The notes: generated by a model not told the origin, from the letters alone. Shown: positions 8,802 to 20,034, counted from the first letter of the stretch. The stretch: DNA of 45,135 bases from Methylobacterium sp. BTF04 (GCF_010692745.1 NZ_JAAHTB010000036.1:1-45135); one strand, 5' to 3'. Numbers and translations are program-made.

Positions 8802-9239
8802 TCAGGCCGCCACGCGACGCGGACGGCCGTAATGATCGTCGATGCGGCCGCCATAGGCCGGGTCGGCGAAGGCGTCCTCGCCCGGGCCGTGGCTCGGCGC
8901 TCCCACCAGGGTGTCCCGGTCGATGTCGAGGACGTAGCCGCCGAGCCTCACGTCGTAGCGCAGGGCGCGCCATGGCACCGGGTGATGGCTTTCGCCAAGG
9001 CCGAGGAAGCCACCGAACGACAGGACGGCGTAGGCGACCTGTCCCGACACCTTGTCGACCATGAAGTTGTCGATGGTCCCGAGATGCGTGCCGTCCTTCG
9101 CATAGGCCGGCGTACCCTCGACCTTGTCGGAGGCGATCAGGCGCGGCGTCTCGTCCATGGCGACGCCCTCGGCGGCGGGGTCGAGTTCCATCGAACCTGC
9201 GGGCCGAAGGCTGCGCTCGTTCGGAAGATTGGTGGGCAT
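8802..9239 (-). CDS. PRC-barrel domain protein
   Basis: This 145-aa cytosolic protein contains a PRC-barrel domain (about 35-110): LIASDKVEGTPAYAKDGTHLGTI-like start, VAYAVLSFGGFLGLG, and HHPVPWRALRYD. A charged tail follows. PRC-barrel proteins of this length are common in Methylobacterium relatives and are often linked to stress or RNA-related processes; no precise role is assignable. The ATG at 9239 has AAGGAG upstream; an internal Met at 9158 is less well supported. It converges on the nitrile hydratase activator with only 7 bp between stops. Confidence 0.85.
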   Translation of the reverse strand: MPTNLPNERSLRPAGSMELDPAAEGVAMDETPRLIASDKVEGTPAYAKDGTHLGTIDNFMVDKVSGQVAYAVLSFGGFLGLGESHHPVPWRALRYDVRLGGYVLDIDRDTLVGAPSHGPGEDAFADPAYGGRIDDHYGRPRRVAA

Positions 9240-9323
9240 TGCAGGCTCCTTGACGCATTGGGACCACGTGCCGGAACAAAACCCGACCCTGGAGCACGGT
9301 TCCCGCGAAAAGCAGCCGGCCGA

Positions 9324-11488
9324 TCAGACCGGAATGGTGCCGTCGCGCCCGTCCGCGGCGGGCGCTGGATGAAGCGTTCCGGCCAGAAGCTCCACCTGCG
9401 AAGCGAGGCGCCGCAGGATGTCGCTGCGCGGACCGTCAGGAGGACGCGTGGCGGGCTCGCCGGCAGCGAGACGGGCGAGCGTAGCGGTGATCCAGGCCGC
9501 CCACGCCCCCTCGGCATCGGATGCGGCACGGTCGCCATCGTAGCGCAGGGCGGTGAGACGGGCGCCGATCCGGCGGAGGGTCGCATCGGCCACCATGGCG
9601 GATTCGACCTGCGGGTGGCGCCCGGCGCGGGGCTGCTGAAGCGCGCGGGCCAGTGCCGCCTCGAGATCGTTGAGGGCCAGCCGGTGGCGCGGGCCGCCTG
9701 ACCGGCGGCGCCGCTGCGCTCTGCCTCCACCGGATCCGACAGCACGGCACGCGCGAAATCCGCATGGGCCTTGACCGCCTTGCGCAGTTCGATCCGGACC
9801 TGATCCGGCTCCCAGATCGGCCACAGCACGAGGCAGCTCACCACGGCGATGAAGCCGCCGAGGAGGGTGAACAGAGCGCGCATGCCCGCAACCTCCCAGG
9901 ACCCGTGGCCGGGCTCCAGCACTTCGACGAGGAGCACCACGAGCGGCGTAAGGCACGCGATGAAGAACCCGTAGCTCACCTGCCGGGCTGCGAAACCGAC
10001 GATGCTGAGCGGAAAGATCAGGGCGGCCAGCGCCAGCGGCGTGGTGGCGATTCCGGCGAGCACTGCACCGAAGAGGCCCCCGAGCACGGTGCCGCCGATC
10101 CGCTCCAGGGCGCGCTGCCAGGTGGCGGCGTAGAACGGCTGCATCGTCAGCACCACGGTCATGGTGAGCCAGTGTGCGAAGGGGCCGGACCAGATCAGGG
10201 TCGCCCCGAGCGCCGGAGCCGTGACTACGCTGGCCCGCACAGCATGGCGCAGGTTGGCCGAAGCGACGGTGAAATTGGTGCGCAGGGGTGTGAGGAGGCG
10301 CGTCCCGAGCGGCAGGCTCGCCCGCCCCATGAGGGCACCGCCCGGCCGGTAACCGTCGGGCGTCGACAGCTTGGCGCCGATCCGCAGGCGGTCGAAGATG
10401 CGCCCGGCGAGACCGTTGAGCACGGGATCGGCGGCATAGCCACGCTCGGCCCGAACGATGGCCCGCTCGAGGTGAGCGAGATCCAGCAGCGTATCGTCCC
10501 GAATCGCGCGCGAGACGACGATGAGGAGCGGACGCAGGCGCCGGAGCAGGCGACGCGGGCGCCGGCGGCGGATGGCGGCCGGTTCCGCCTCGATGAGGTC
10601 GGAGAGGGCGATCAGCGCGGCGAAGAGCTGCTCGGCCGCCTCCAACCGGATCAGCGCCTGCGCCGTGCGGTCGGAGATGCGCTCGCGGCTGCGGGCGAGA
10701 TCGATGATCAGGGTGCGGGCCTGTTCGATCGCCTCGCGCACGCCGCGCCTGTGGGCGCGGGCATGGGCGTCGAAGGCCCGCAGGCGCAGGTCGTCGGCCA
10801 GGGCCAGGGCTTCGAGGTCCCCGCTGAGCCGGGCGAGCCGACGCCAGACCTCCGCCACCGCCCGGTGGGTCGGGCGGTAGGGATGCAGGCGCCACAGGAC
10901 TAGGGCCAAGAGTGTCGCCCACAGGCCGCCAGCGAGGAACATGCCCGCCACCACCAGGGCCTGTGCGCCGGTGAGCGGCCTGTCGAGGGCGATGCAGAGC
11001 ACGAGCACCAGCACGTTGCCAGCGGCCTGCGCCTGCACGCCCCAGACGCGGGCATAGGTGCAGCAGAAGATCACCAAGGTGGCGATGGGCACCACCAACC
11101 AGGGTCCCGCCGGCTGGATCAGTCCGAACAGGCTCCAGATCGTGCTGCCGAGCACCGAGAAGATCGTGAGCACCACGAGGCGCGACCGCATCGGGCCGCC
11201 GGTATCGGCAAAGCACGCGAGATTGGCCGCGAACGCCATGGTGAGGAGCGGCGGCCAATCCACCCACTCGTTGAGCAGGATGATGACGCCGAAGGCGAGG
11301 GCGGCGCGCACACCCTCCACGAGGCTGAGGCCGCGCGGATCGAGGCCGATCGGCAGTCGTGTCAGGTCGGCACCGGGATTGCCGAGGCTGCCCCGGCCGC
11401 TGACGAAACCGGCAGCCCGACTACGCCAGCCGGGCGACGCGGAGGCTGGATCGGTCGCGTTCGAGGGACTGGGCGGTAACGGCGACAC
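9324..11488 (-). CDS. FUSC-family inner-membrane protein with an apparent -1 frameshift
   Basis: The product is about 720 aa if the frameshift is repaired. It resembles FUSC proteins (fusaric acid resistance/YccS type): two blocks of six transmembrane helices (for example GVRAALAFGVIILLNEWVDW near the N terminus and LGATLIWSGPFAHWLTMTVV later) separated by a long cytosolic helical region. The frame from the N terminus runs correctly to about SDPVEAERSGAAGQAAR. It then degenerates and would stop at 9137 inside the PRC-barrel gene. From about 9700 downward the neighbouring frame reads a natural C terminus (LALNDLEAALARALQQ to GTIPV) ending at 9324. One missing base near 9680-9720 explains this. 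GTG 11488 with GGAG is my chosen start. It could be a sequencing error or a real mutation. Confidence 0.7.
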
Positions 11489-11662
11489 TCGGCAGGCTCC
11501 GCCGCGGCGAAAGCCCGGCGCCCGCAGTTTAGAACCGATCAGGCGCCCGCAGAACCGCGTTCTCCGAAGGGCTGGGCCGCTCGCCTGTCGTGATCGACCC
11601 GATCCAGGCGCCCGCAACGACCTATCGTCGAAGGCGCCCCGGATCGGCCGCGTCAGCGAATA

Positions 11663-12037
11663 CTAGAATTTACCGCCGACGCCGACACCGCCCGAACCGA
11701 CGGTGGGCGAGATGCCGCCGGATGAACTGCGGCCTTCGGAAGTGCCCTCGATGTCCTCGCGGCGGATGCGGCGCTCCTCGGCCGTCGACGCACGGGCTTG
11801 GCCGCCCGCAGACTTCGGCAGGTCGAGGCGCCGGGTGGGCGCCGTCTGCAACGGCTGGCCGTCGGTATCGACGGAAGCACTGCGGTTGCGGCTTGCGCCG
11901 GGCACGGCACCGCGCATGGAGGGCGGGGGGCCGACATCGGTCTCGGGCATGACGCCACCGCCGCCGCCCAATGCCTGACAGCCACCGAGGCCGGCAGCGA
12001 GGAGCGCCACGGCGCAGGCTGTGGGAAGAAGGCGCAT
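11663..12037 (-). CDS. small predicted lipoprotein, 124 aa
   Basis: The N terminus MRLLPTACAVALLAAGLGGC is a lipoprotein signal with an LGGC lipobox at Cys20. The rest is glycine-, serine- and proline-rich (QALGGGGGV, later RSSSGGISPT and a GGVGVGGKF end) with one charged stretch, STAEERRIRREDIEG. It should be a lipid-anchored, largely disordered periplasmic protein. The ATG at 12037 has GAGAAA upstream. I do not recognise a family. It is divergent from the PRC-barrel gene at 12438. Confidence 0.7.
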   Translation of the reverse strand: MRLLPTACAVALLAAGLGGCQALGGGGGVMPETDVGPPPSMRGAVPGASRNRSASVDTDGQPLQTAPTRRLDLPKSAGGQARASTAEERRIRREDIEGTSEGRSSSGGISPTVGSGGVGVGGKF

Positions 12038-12437
12038 CGTTGTTTCTCGTTCTCGGGACCCGATCCGGCCGACGCTACGGCCGGCGGCACGGTGTTTCTG
12101 GCGTCTGTCTACGACGCGGTTCCGGCGAAAACCAGACGAAGCCTGGGGCACAACCGGTGCGCAATCGGATTGCGGTGGACCTTCGCGCGATGGCAGAATG
12201 TTAATCGAGGATCTCCACGATCGCCGAGGCGGTCCGGTTCTTGCCCCGCGGAGTGTTGTCCCATGCGGGCTTTCCTCCGACGGGGCGTGTCGGCCGGCTC
12301 GATTTCCATCCACACCTTCGCCCATCCACAACTTCGCCTTGGTCCGCGGGCATGGACGAGTTCTCCGCTTGGCGGGAGCCCGCCGGGTCGACCGAGAGTG
12401 TGGAAACCGGCGAAACGAATTCACTCGGGGAACGCGC
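12038..12437. other. 400-bp divergent intergenic region
   Basis: The region lies between the lipoprotein gene (minus) and an exported PRC-barrel protein (plus). Promoters for both should lie here. I see no gene, clear repeat, terminator or strong promoter match. Open frames through it have the look of chance frames in GC-rich DNA. Confidence 0.4.
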
Positions 12438-13148
12438 GTGTTCAGAACTGTCCGGATGATCGCCGCCGCGACGATCACCCTGTGGGCCGCCGCCGCGGCC
12501 GCCGAAGGCCAGCCGACCACCGGCCAAGCCAATCCTGCTCCCGGCAACGCCGAGGCGCCGGCGAGCCCACCCGTGCCGGTGCCCGGCGCATCGGCGCCCC
12601 AGGCTCCTCCAGCTGTTCCGCCTCAGGCCCAGACACCACCGGCCTCGCCACCGCAGGTTTTGCCGACGGGGACGCCGGCCACGGTGCTCGACACGCAGGA
12701 TTACGAAGGCGTGCTCGGCAAGGCCGTGCGCAGCTCCACCGGCGAGGATATGGGCCGGATCATCGACATCATCCTTGACAAGGACGGACGTCCGCGGGCC
12801 GCGATCATCGATTTCGGCGGCTTCCTCGGCGTCGGCTCGCGCAAGATCGCAGTGGACTGGCGCTCGATGCGGTTCTCCTCCGACGGCAAGCCGAGCCGCC
12901 TGGTGTTGCAGCTGAGCCGCAATCAGGTCCGGGTGTCCCCCGAATACAAGCCCGGCGACCCGATCGTGGTGCTCGGCCCCGCCAGTCCCTCGGCCGCAGC
13001 CGAGGGCGAGCAGGCCGCGGCTCCCGTCGTCCCACCCCCGACCGTGCCGAATCCGGCGCCGGCACCCGTCGCTCCGCCTCCCGCCGACAAGGTCCCGGCG
13101 CCCGAGAAGGCACCGGACAGGCCGGCCGAGAAGACGCCGGATAAATGA
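12438..13148 (+). CDS. exported PRC-barrel domain protein
   Basis: This 236-aa protein starts with a cleavable signal peptide (FRTVRMIAAATITLWAAAAAAEG). A proline/alanine-rich linker follows to about residue 75, then a PRC-barrel (about 80-155: YEGVLGKAVRSSTGEDMGRI, AAIIDFGGFLGVGSRKIAVDW) and a second Pro/Ala/Lys-rich tail. It is probably periplasmic. GTG 12438 is preceded by GGGGA; ATG 12456 would shorten the signal's basic end, so GTG is preferred. The stop overlaps the MFS gene start, making a coupled pair. Confidence 0.82.
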   Translation: MFRTVRMIAAATITLWAAAAAAEGQPTTGQANPAPGNAEAPASPPVPVPGASAPQAPPAVPPQAQTPPASPPQVLPTGTPATVLDTQDYEGVLGKAVRSSTGEDMGRIIDIILDKDGRPRAAIIDFGGFLGVGSRKIAVDWRSMRFSSDGKPSRLVLQLSRNQVRVSPEYKPGDPIVVLGPASPSAAAEGEQAAAPVVPPPTVPNPAPAPVAPPPADKVPAPEKAPDRPAEKTPDK

Positions 13149-14518
13149 CGGTACCCCTTCCGAAGAACCGTCGCGCCCTCAAGCCCCGGGAAGCGCCGCG
13201 GTCCGAGTTCCGGCCGCGCCCGGTGGCGCGGCGCGGAGCGCAGGCGGAAGACGGCCCTGCCGAGGGTGCCTCGGGCGGGACGGCAGCGGAGGCCACCGCC
13301 GACATGAAGGCGATCTCACGCACCAGCAGCCGGGGTCTCGACGGCTTCGCGTTCTTCGTCGCGAACCTCCAAACCGGGTTCGGGCCGTTCCTGGCGGTCT
13401 ACTTCACCCAGGCGAAGTGGACGCAGTCGGATATCGGCTTCGCGCTTACGGTCGGCAGCCTCGTCAGCCTGCTCGGGCAGGTGCCCGGCGGCGCCTTCGT
13501 CGATGTGGTCCGGTCCCGGCGCTTCGCCGCCGGCCTGTCGGTGGTGGCGATCTCCGCCAGCGCCTTCGCCCTCGCCATGTGGCCGAGTTTCCTCGTGGTG
13601 CTGCTCGCCATGGCGGCGCATTCGGCGGCGAGCTGCATCCTGACGCCGGCCATCGCCGCCATCAGCATCGGCCTCGTCGGCCATGCCCGGGCGGGCGAGC
13701 GGCTCGGGCGCAATGCCAGCTTCTCGGCGCTCGGCAACGCGGTGGCCGCCGCCGGCATGGGAGCCTGCGGCTATTATCTCTCCAACGACGCGGTGTTCTA
13801 CCTGACAGCGGCCCTGATGGTGCCGACGCTGGTGGCGCTGTCGTTCATCCGCTCCGATACGATCAACGGACCACCGAAGCCGGAGCGAACGAAGGGCGAT
13901 CCGGCGTCGGCGCCGCGGTCGGACGGCTCGATCCGGGCCCTGCTCACCAACCGGGCCCTGCTGTGCTTTGCGGCCTGCATGACGCTGTTTTTCCTCGCCA
14001 ATGCGGCGATGCTGCCGCTGGTGGGCAGCATGATGACCCTGCGGGCGAGCGAGACGGCCACCGCCCTCATCGCCGCCTGCATCGTGGTGCCTCAGGTGGT
14101 TCTGGCCGTGTCGGGCCCTGCGGTCGGGCGCGCGGCCGAGCGCTGGGGCCGGCGCCCGCTGCTGCTCATCGGCTTTGCCGCCCTGCCGATCCGCGGATTG
14201 CTGTTCGCCTATACCGACACCCCCGAGCTCCTGGTGGCGATCCAGGTTTTCGATGGCATCTCGGCGGCGGTGTTCGGCGTGATGGTGCCGCTGGTGGTCT
14301 CCGACGTCACCCGCGAATCGGGCCGGTTCAACCTGGCGCTCGGCGCCGTCGGTACCGCGATGGGGATCGGCGCGGCCCTGTCGACGTCGCTGGCGGGCAT
14401 CATGGCCGATCGCCTGGGGAGCCACACCGCTTTCCTCGGGCTCGCGATCGTCGGCTTTGCCGGATTCGCGCTCCTCGCTCTGATCATGCCGGAGACCCGC
14501 CGGAGCGAGCCGGCTTGA
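13145..14518 (+). CDS. MFS transporter
   Basis: This 457-aa protein has a hydrophilic 60-residue N-terminal extension and then twelve predicted membrane helices. The MFS A-motif-like turn GAFVDVVRSRRFAAG lies between helices 2 and 3, and a second VGRAAERWGRRPLLL lies in the C half. The central cytosolic loop (RSDTINGPPKPERTKGD) splits two six-helix halves. ATG 13145 overlaps the previous stop (ATGA). Met at 13304 (MKAISRTSSRGLDG) would remove the extension and is a plausible alternative. The substrate is unknown; drug or metabolite efflux is usual for this subgroup. Confidence 0.88.
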   Translation: MTVPLPKNRRALKPREAPRSEFRPRPVARRGAQAEDGPAEGASGGTAAEATADMKAISRTSSRGLDGFAFFVANLQTGFGPFLAVYFTQAKWTQSDIGFALTVGSLVSLLGQVPGGAFVDVVRSRRFAAGLSVVAISASAFALAMWPSFLVVLLAMAAHSAASCILTPAIAAISIGLVGHARAGERLGRNASFSALGNAVAAAGMGACGYYLSNDAVFYLTAALMVPTLVALSFIRSDTINGPPKPERTKGDPASAPRSDGSIRALLTNRALLCFAACMTLFFLANAAMLPLVGSMMTLRASETATALIAACIVVPQVVLAVSGPAVGRAAERWGRRPLLLIGFAALPIRGLLFAYTDTPELLVAIQVFDGISAAVFGVMVPLVVSDVTRESGRFNLALGAVGTAMGIGAALSTSLAGIMADRLGSHTAFLGLAIVGFAGFALLALIMPETRRSEPA

Positions 14519-14809
14519 TCCGGGTCGGGCTCCAGAGCGGCCAGCCATGCGTGGCACGCGGTCGGCACCGAATTCGCTTTGCCACTCAAGCGCCGTTCAG
14601 GTTCGGTTGGGCAGGCTTGACCGGTCGGCCAGACTCGCAAAGCAATCGGATGCAGCTTGACGTGAGGCTGCAACGCTTGGCCCGGCTTTGCGTTGCGACC
14701 TTGGGCCGCAAAACTCCGTGCGACGCCACGCACGGGACGAGAGGGCGTTCCGCGAGGGACACCCTGCATGGGACAGAACGGCGCCCCGCGAGGGGCGTCT
14801 GAAATCGGG
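14519..14809. repeat. intergenic region with three short hairpins
   Basis: Between the MFS and ABC genes lie three inverted repeats. One is 14716-14722/14729-14735 (CCGTGCG/CGCACGG). The second is an imperfect GTTCC-GCGA-GGGAC. The third is 14782-14787/14792-14797 (CGCCCC/GGGGCG) with a GCGA loop. Both later hairpins share a GCGA tetraloop. The block may be a dispersed intergenic repeat or an mRNA leader structure for the ABC gene. Confidence 0.4.
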
Positions 14810-16585
<1,776 letters not shown>

Positions 16586-16610
16586 GCCCGGGATCGAGGC
16601 CCGACGGCGC

Positions 16611-17339
16611 TCACGCCCGCGTGCAGAGCGCGCCGCAATGATAAGTGAAGAGCTTCGGGGCGAGGCCGGCATGAAGCCGGAGCATCCCCGAGCGGACGGC
16701 GCGCTTGACGACACCGCTCAGCCGCGAGCCATGGAAGGCGTGCACGGCGAGGCTGTGGTCGAAGCAGGCGATGTCCACGATCCGGAGGCCCGACGTCGCC
16801 AGGGTCAGGGCGAAGGATTCCGGCGTGTAGGCGTTGATGTGGCCGATCTCGAGCGTATCCTGCAGATCGCGAGCGCGCGTCCGCAGGTGGAGCTCGCACG
16901 GCACCTCGACATAGAGATAGCGCCGGCTGATCCGCGCCAGCTCGGCCAGGAACGCCCGCTCGCACTCCACATGCTCCAGCACATGGCTGGCGACCACGAG
17001 ATCGGTGGATTCGTCGTCGAACGGCAACCGCGCGCCGGTCTGCTGCAGGAACGAGACGTTGGCGGCGTGGCGCGTCCGGGCGTTGTTCAGGGCGGGGTCG
17101 ACGATATCGATGCCGACGAGGCGCCGGCCGATCCCCAGGCTACTGAGCCGCGCCACCACGTCGCCGGTCCCGCAGCCGACCTCGACCACCGTCTCGACCT
17201 CGGTCCGGCGCGCGCCGAGCAGCGCGCCGATGTGGTCGGCCTTGTCGACGGCACAGACCTCCCGCCAGTCGCATTCGCGCGCGTCGTAGGCCTTGTCGTA
17301 ATAGGTGTTGAGTGCCGGCGTGCTGAACTGGAAGGTCAT
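16611..17339 (-). CDS. SAM-dependent class I methyltransferase
   Basis: This 242-aa cytosolic enzyme has motif I VVEVGCGTGDVVARL, the acidic GIDIVDP end of strand 2, and the post-motif LVVASHVLEHVE as in the Methyltransf_11 group. The ATG at 17339 follows GGGAG. The open frame extends to 17396 without support. It converges on the ABC exporter (25 bp between stops). The acceptor is unknown; relatives act on small molecules, sugars or lipids. Confidence 0.85.
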   Translation of the reverse strand: MTFQFSTPALNTYYDKAYDARECDWREVCAVDKADHIGALLGARRTEVETVVEVGCGTGDVVARLSSLGIGRRLVGIDIVDPALNNARTRHAANVSFLQQTGARLPFDDESTDLVVASHVLEHVECERAFLAELARISRRYLYVEVPCELHLRTRARDLQDTLEIGHINAYTPESFALTLATSGLRIVDIACFDHSLAVHAFHGSRLSGVVKRAVRSGMLRLHAGLAPKLFTYHCGALCTRA

Positions 17340-17849
17340 CGCCGCCGCTCCCTGCCTATCCGAAATCAAGTTCGGCCCCTGCGACAGGAATCGCATCGGC
17401 TCCCGACGAGTTCAGAGCGAAACGGCCCAGGTTTTCAAGTCATTTCTGGTTGCGTCGACTATCCCTCCACGACGCAGGATACCGACGCTCGTCCAGGGCA
17501 TGCCGGACCGCATTCGTCGGCAGATGCTCGTCCGCTGGCTCAAGGTGGTATGGATACCGTGTCGAGGTCTGAACGTAGCACTCGGTACCTTTTGCTAGGG
17601 CGGCTAACGACCCAACTCAGCTAACGGGAGCGACCTGGGCGCTCACCCGAAGCGGACGTTCGTTGACGGTCTCGCGCTGTCTGCTCAGAGCAGAAAGCAG
17701 GCTTTAGCCCTCCGCCCGGAAGCGGACGAACGGGTCGCGAACTATGTCGGGCATGTGAGCAAAGCTCGGCGCCTCCCAGAAGCAACCATTTTTTCATATT
17801 TAGCCGTTTCCCACCTTAAGAGGGAGATCAGACCATCATCCTTGAGCTT
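17340..17849. other. intergenic region leading into a lower-GC islet
   Basis: This 510-bp stretch holds no convincing gene. From about 17.58 kb composition shifts from GC-rich to clearly AT-richer. Two copies of AGCGGACG (about 17651 and 17721) occur, with no clear boundary repeat. A GTG frame at 17755-17973 (72 codons) exists, but its peptide is rich in Arg/Leu/Ser and looks non-coding. Confidence 0.35.
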
Positions 17850-17987
17850 ATGGAGAATCTTCTACTTAATGCCTCGCCTCGACTGGGAATCCATCCTCTC
17901 CGTACGCAAGCACGTTTGTCAGATCACGCCCATGATACTAAAATCGCGTTTGCCAATGCTCTTAGAACGATAAGGCAGTATTTCTGA
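17850..17987 (+). CDS. possible small ORF coupled to the trypsin-like gene
   Basis: A 45-codon frame (MENLLLNASPRLGIHPLRTQ...IRQYF) ends at TGA 17985-17987, with the next gene's ATG following immediately, a layout typical of coupled translation. A GAGGGAG sequence lies about 25 bases upstream of the ATG, too far for an ideal ribosome site. The protein is unrecognised. It could be the tail of a decayed longer gene, since the frame is open only a further ten codons upstream. Confidence 0.3.
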   Translation: MENLLLNASPRLGIHPLRTQARLSDHAHDTKIAFANALRTIRQYF

Positions 17988-18965
17988 ATGAGTTTTCCAG
18001 CTGAGCCAGAGAGCGGCGCGATCGAAAGCGATGGCCTATTTTTAGTCCAAGATCCGGAGCTAAGGTCGAAAATATTGCCGCTATTCAGCTTCGATCCTCA
18101 GCAGCCGGACAATCGGCCGCGCGGCGAAGGCACCACGTTCCGTATAGACCCGTGGTCACGCTGTGTAACAGCGTACCACGTCCTCGAAAATTTATTTGAG
18201 GCGGATCGTACCGGCACGCAGGCGATACTGCGCCCTGATCTCCGTTTGGTTGCTCTTGAGCTACAGGGCCTTGCCATTGGAACTCCGCCCATAGCTGCGG
18301 ACGCATGGCGTCCGTTAAGCGGGTGCCATGCCCAAATTGCAGTAGAAACGCCTCCGCTTGGAATACCACGGTTGCGCAATCTTACAGAGCTTGTGGTACT
18401 AAGGATTCATGCATCAAAATCTAGTGAACATAGAACGCCGTATTTACCACTTGATCTGCGACGCTGGTGGCCCCGTCCCGGCGAGCGCGTTTTAGCACTT
18501 GGATACGCCGGTCTCGACAAGACCGAAGGTAGAGACGATCGCCCAATCTCGCAGTACATGTATGGGTCATTCGGAAAGATTACCGACATCGAGCTAGCAG
18601 ACGGCGGTCGTGGTCGTCCGTGGCCTATATTCCGTGTGGCAGCGGACTGGCCGGGCGGCATGAGCGGAGGGCCAGTTTTCAACGAAGCTGGCCACGTAGT
18701 TGGCGTCGTCAGTTCGGGCATCGCGGGTGGCGTCGGCACTGCAACCTTCTTCGCAGGATGGAATTTGCCTGCACAGATGATGGGCTCGATTGACCCATCC
18801 AACCCTGGCTTGTTTTTCTGCGTCGGCGTATTCGATTTGGGAGGACAGTTAGTATGCATTGGCCAAGATTTAGCCGAAGCTCAGCAATGGGCCGCAAGTC
18901 ACCAAATGTTTGACATCGCTAGAATAGCGTATAACCCGTGCAACGGAGATTATATACGCGCTTAG
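17988..18965 (+). CDS. trypsin-like serine peptidase (S1/S46-like fold), acquired
   Basis: This 325-aa protein has a chymotrypsin-fold core. His64 sits in CVTAYHVLENLF and Ser226 in WPGGMSGGPVF, followed by GHVVGVVSSG. The position of the catalytic Asp reads TELVVLRI, so Glu134 may replace it. There is no signal peptide or membrane anchor, so it should act inside the cell, like trypsin-like proteins of bacterial conflict systems. The gene is far lower in GC than its neighbours, with AT-rich codons (TTA, ATA), indicating horizontal transfer. It starts one base after a small upstream ORF. Activity with Glu at the Asp position is uncertain. Confidence 0.78.
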   Translation: MSFPAEPESGAIESDGLFLVQDPELRSKILPLFSFDPQQPDNRPRGEGTTFRIDPWSRCVTAYHVLENLFEADRTGTQAILRPDLRLVALELQGLAIGTPPIAADAWRPLSGCHAQIAVETPPLGIPRLRNLTELVVLRIHASKSSEHRTPYLPLDLRRWWPRPGERVLALGYAGLDKTEGRDDRPISQYMYGSFGKITDIELADGGRGRPWPIFRVAADWPGGMSGGPVFNEAGHVVGVVSSGIAGGVGTATFFAGWNLPAQMMGSIDPSNPGLFFCVGVFDLGGQLVCIGQDLAEAQQWAASHQMFDIARIAYNPCNGDYIRA

Positions 18966-19317
18966 TATATTATCAAGCAATCCTGAATTTAAGTCAGAGC
19001 TTAGTGCGCATTCCCACGCCACTAGGCGCACAACCGTCGACGCCGCTCAAGCAACTCATCGCCTATCGTGTGAGGGTGCGGGTCAATAGCGGACGCAACG
19101 GCAGTGTCCGCCTTTGAGCCTTAACACCCCGAACCGGACAGTCTCAAAACCACCCAAAGCAGTCGTTGGCGATAGGTACCAAACGTCAGGTACTGATCAG
19201 CTGGCGCCCTGACACCTTGCGGTGAAACGGCTCAATGAGGCCGGGTGGCCGCCAACCGAGTGCGACCAGTGTCGGACGGCGGCATTCACCGCTCACGCCA
19301 CCGCCCAGCACTGCGGC
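18966..19317. other. intergenic region at the right edge of the lower-GC islet
   Basis: These 350 bases separate the trypsin-like gene from the convergent cupin gene. Composition returns to GC-rich by about 19.2 kb. I see no gene, terminator stem or flanking direct repeat that would mark an integration site. Confidence 0.35.
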
Positions 19318-19752
19318 CTACCCCTCGCTCTGCCGGATGAAGCTGTCCGGCGTGCCGGTGCCGGCCTCGACGAAGCGGATGTCGCGGGGTTCGCGCCGGG
19401 GGGTGTCCACCGAGAGGAACACCATCGGGTGCTCCAGAATCTCGGGCACCGCGTGCACCACGTTGCGCTTGAAGAACACCAGCATGCCGGGGCCGACCTC
19501 CACCGGGGGCGCGTCGGCGAGCTGCATCAGGCAGCGGCCCGACAGGGCATAGAGATACTCGTCGCAGCTCGCGTGGCTGTGCGGCGGAGTCGGGTGGTAG
19601 ACCCGGAACACCCGGGCGCTCGCCGCCGGATCGTCGGTGAAGCGGTGGTCGGCCACCATCGTGTCGCAGGTCTCGGGCAGCCGCGCCGCATACGCGCCGA
19701 CATCGAAGACCGCATGCGCCGTCACGGGGCCGCTGCTGGTTGCGTCGCTCAT
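19318..19752 (-). CDS. cupin domain protein
   Basis: This 144-aa protein carries a single cupin barrel. The first metal motif is PTPPHSHASCDEYLYALSG and the second half is PGMLVFFKRNVVHAVPEIL followed by HPMVFLSVDTPRR. Two His and one Glu of the first motif should bind a metal ion. The ATG at 19752 has GGGGGAG upstream. It is a stand-alone gene, divergent from the GTA cluster. Cupins of this size include dioxygenases, isomerases and sensors; no substrate can be named. Confidence 0.82.
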   Translation of the reverse strand: MSDATSSGPVTAHAVFDVGAYAARLPETCDTMVADHRFTDDPAASARVFRVYHPTPPHSHASCDEYLYALSGRCLMQLADAPPVEVGPGMLVFFKRNVVHAVPEILEHPMVFLSVDTPRREPRDIRFVEAGTGTPDSFIRQSEG

Positions 19753-19964
19753 GTGCCGTCTCCCCCGAAAGTCGCCGTTGCTTGGCCGGCACGATAGCGG
19801 GTTTTGCGGAGGCGCCCAACCGGGTGCGGCGGACACGAGGCGGCTGCGCCCGCGTGACGATCCCGCCATTCGTCCGGGGTGGAAGATCCGGCCGCGGCGG
19901 CATGGCGGCGCCCTCTGGCACCCCATGAGAACCGGACTAAATTCCGCATATTAGGAATTAATGT

Positions 19965-19993
19965 TTGACAGCGCGACGCTCCTGGGGTATCAC
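19965..19993 (+). promoter_or_regulatory. sigma70-like promoter ahead of the GTA cluster
   Basis: TTGACA at 19965-19970 and TATCAC at 19988-19993 are separated by exactly 17 bases. They lie about 45 bases before the first GTA gene in a locally AT-rich patch. An inverted repeat AATTCC/GGAATT (19940-19945/19954-19959) sits just upstream and could bind a regulator. It is the best promoter match I see in the window. Confidence 0.55.
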
Positions 19994-20034
19994 TTCCCCA
20001 CGCTCCAGAAGTGTGAGTGGGACGGGAGGCGGCG

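Noticed and set aside
17755..17973. 72-codon frame before the trypsin-like gene
   Set aside because: Sequence has no recognisable pattern and the neighbouring frame ending at 17987 fits better with the next gene's start.
19931..19970. CtrA binding site (TTAA-N7-TTAA) before the GTA cluster
   Set aside because: The AT-rich patch contains TTAG and TTAA but not with the required seven-base spacing.
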